DNA of 32,448 nucleotides, from assembly GCA_045637205.1 (NCBI GenBank), contig JAZTYY010000003.1:1-32448 (forward strand). The letters run 5' to 3'. Positions 31,631 through 32,448 of this stretch are shown here, piece by piece (the stretch's first letter is position 1; every line of letters starts with the position of its first letter). Under the pieces are notes generated by a model. The model ran no database searches, was not told where the DNA came from, and saw only the letters and a list, made by a program, of their open reading frames with translations. The translations under genes were made by a program, and so were the position numbers. Origin of the DNA: RGIG4608 sp045637205. GTDB taxonomy: Bacteria; Bacillota; Clostridia; Oscillospirales; CAG-272.

Positions 31631-32448
31631 ATGAACAGCTATAACGAGCTTCCAAAGACATATTCGCCCCAAGAATTCGAGGACAGAATATATCAAGAAT
31701 GGTGTGATAAAGGTTACTTCACACCCGACAAAAATAACAATAATCCCGCGTTTTCAATCGTAATTCCTCCGCCAAACGTTACAGGTCAGCTCCACATGGG
31801 TCATGCCCTTGACGAAACCTTGCAGGACATTCTTGTTCGTTACAAGAGAATGCAGGGCTTTAATACCCTTTGGGTTCCCGGTACTGACCATGCAGGTATT
31901 GCAACACAAATCAAGGTTGAGGAGCGTCTTCGCGTTGATGAAGGTCTTTCTCGTTATGACCTTGGTCGTGAAAAATTCCTTGAACGCGTTTGGGGATGGA
32001 AAGATACTTACGAGGCAAGAATTACAAGTCAGTTGAAGAAGCTTGGTGCTTCTTGTGACTGGTCACGTCAAAGATTCACTATGGATGAGGGCTGCTCACA
32101 CGCAGTTCGTGAGGTTTTCGTTAACCTTTACAACAAGGGTCTTATCTACCGTGGCTATAGAATTATTAACTGGTGCCCAAGATGCCTCACTGCCCTTTCC
32201 GATGCTGAGGTTGAATACAAGGATATGCCCGGTAACTTCTGGCACATCAAATACCCCATTAAGGGTGAGGATGGCTACGTTGAGGTTGCTACAACTCGTC
32301 CTGAAAGAATGTTCGGTGACACAGCGGTGGCAGTTAACCCCGAGGACGAAAACACAAAGCATCTCATCGGAAAAACTCTTATTTTACCCATCGTAAACCG
32401 TGAAATTCCCGTTATCGCAGACGATTACGTTGAAATCGGCTTTGGTAC
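31631..32448 (+). CDS. valS: Valyl-tRNA synthetase (3' part beyond window)
   Basis: The open frame runs from the ATG at 31631 to the right edge, 272 codons. It has the N-terminal LPKTYSP segment, the HIGH-type motif HMGH (55-58) in PPPNVTGQLHMGHALDE, WVPGTDHAGIATQ (81-93), and NWCPRCLTALSDAEVEY (180-196). The start of the CP1 editing domain is visible at ATTRPERMFGDTAVAVNPED. There the common TTRPET reads TTRPER, with Arg226 in place of Thr. A GAGG ribosome site lies 8 bases before the ATG. The T-box leader upstream confirms valine as substrate. The KMSKS region is outside the window. Confidence 0.96.
   Translation, partial: MNSYNELPKTYSPQEFEDRIYQEWCDKGYFTPDKNNNNPAFSIVIPPPNVTGQLHMGHALDETLQDILVRYKRMQGFNTLWVPGTDHAGIATQIKVEERLRVDEGLSRYDLGREKFLERVWGWKDTYEARITSQLKKLGASCDWSRQRFTMDEGCSHAVREVFVNLYNKGLIYRGYRIINWCPRCLTALSDAEVEYKDMPGNFWHIKYPIKGEDGYVEVATTRPERMFGDTAVAVNPEDENTKHLIGKTLILPIVNREIPVIADDYVEIGFG

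Noticed and set aside
1..32448. CRISPR array, tRNA, rRNA, insertion sequence or defence island
   Set aside because: I saw no spaced direct repeats, tRNA cloverleaf with CCA or GTTCGA context, transposase motifs or defence gene families on either strand.

Overview
The window looks like a chromosomal core region of an uncultured anaerobic Firmicute of the class Clostridia, possibly Oscillospirales or Christensenellales-like. This rests on the gene order around smc/rnc/topA/dprA, on trmFO, yqeK and a radical SAM gene beside smc, on a valine T-box and an L20-type infC leader, and on strong AGGAGG ribosome sites in AT-rich DNA. The exact lineage is inference. Nearly all genes lie on the minus strand. 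Only an acyl carrier protein gene and valS, which runs off the right edge, are on the plus strand.

Layout, read from the left edge. A lipoprotein gene is cut by the edge (1-578, minus). Then come rpsU with its own promoter and terminator, leuS, rsfS, an LCP-family gene, yqeK, nadD, a yhbY-type gene, a small membrane protein gene, rdgB, ftsY, smc and a radical SAM gene. Read in transcription order these form one long, tightly packed run from the radical SAM gene to leuS. A terminator hairpin separates this run from an upstream run of trmH-like, dprA, topA, trmFO and rnc. Further right are infC-rpmI-rplT with an attenuator leader, and pcrA with its own promoter. A second orphan lipoprotein gene follows, preceded by a promoter-terminator unit that may encode a small RNA. 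Next are a two-helix membrane protein of unknown function, comEC, acp (plus), tadA, alr, a holin/XhlA-like pair, and the valine T-box with valS.

Functionally the region is translation (leuS, valS, rpsU, rplT, rpmI, infC, rsfS, trmFO, tadA, trmH-like, yhbY, rnc), chromosome handling and repair (smc, topA, pcrA), competence DNA uptake (comEC, dprA), protein targeting (ftsY), nucleotide hygiene and NAD synthesis (rdgB, yqeK, nadD) and envelope (alr, LCP, lipoproteins, holin pair).

I found no CRISPR array, tRNA, rRNA, transposase or defence island. The less ordinary material is mostly regulatory or divergent-motif: a putative small RNA or attenuator at 25193-25268, a 15-bp imperfect hairpin at 20101-20140, a hairpin that would hide the ribosome site of the LCP gene, an ATC start codon in infC, LeuRS and ValRS with non-standard editing or KMSKS motifs, a ComEC whose metallo-beta-lactamase domain lacks its metal-binding Asp, and a holin pair without a lysin.
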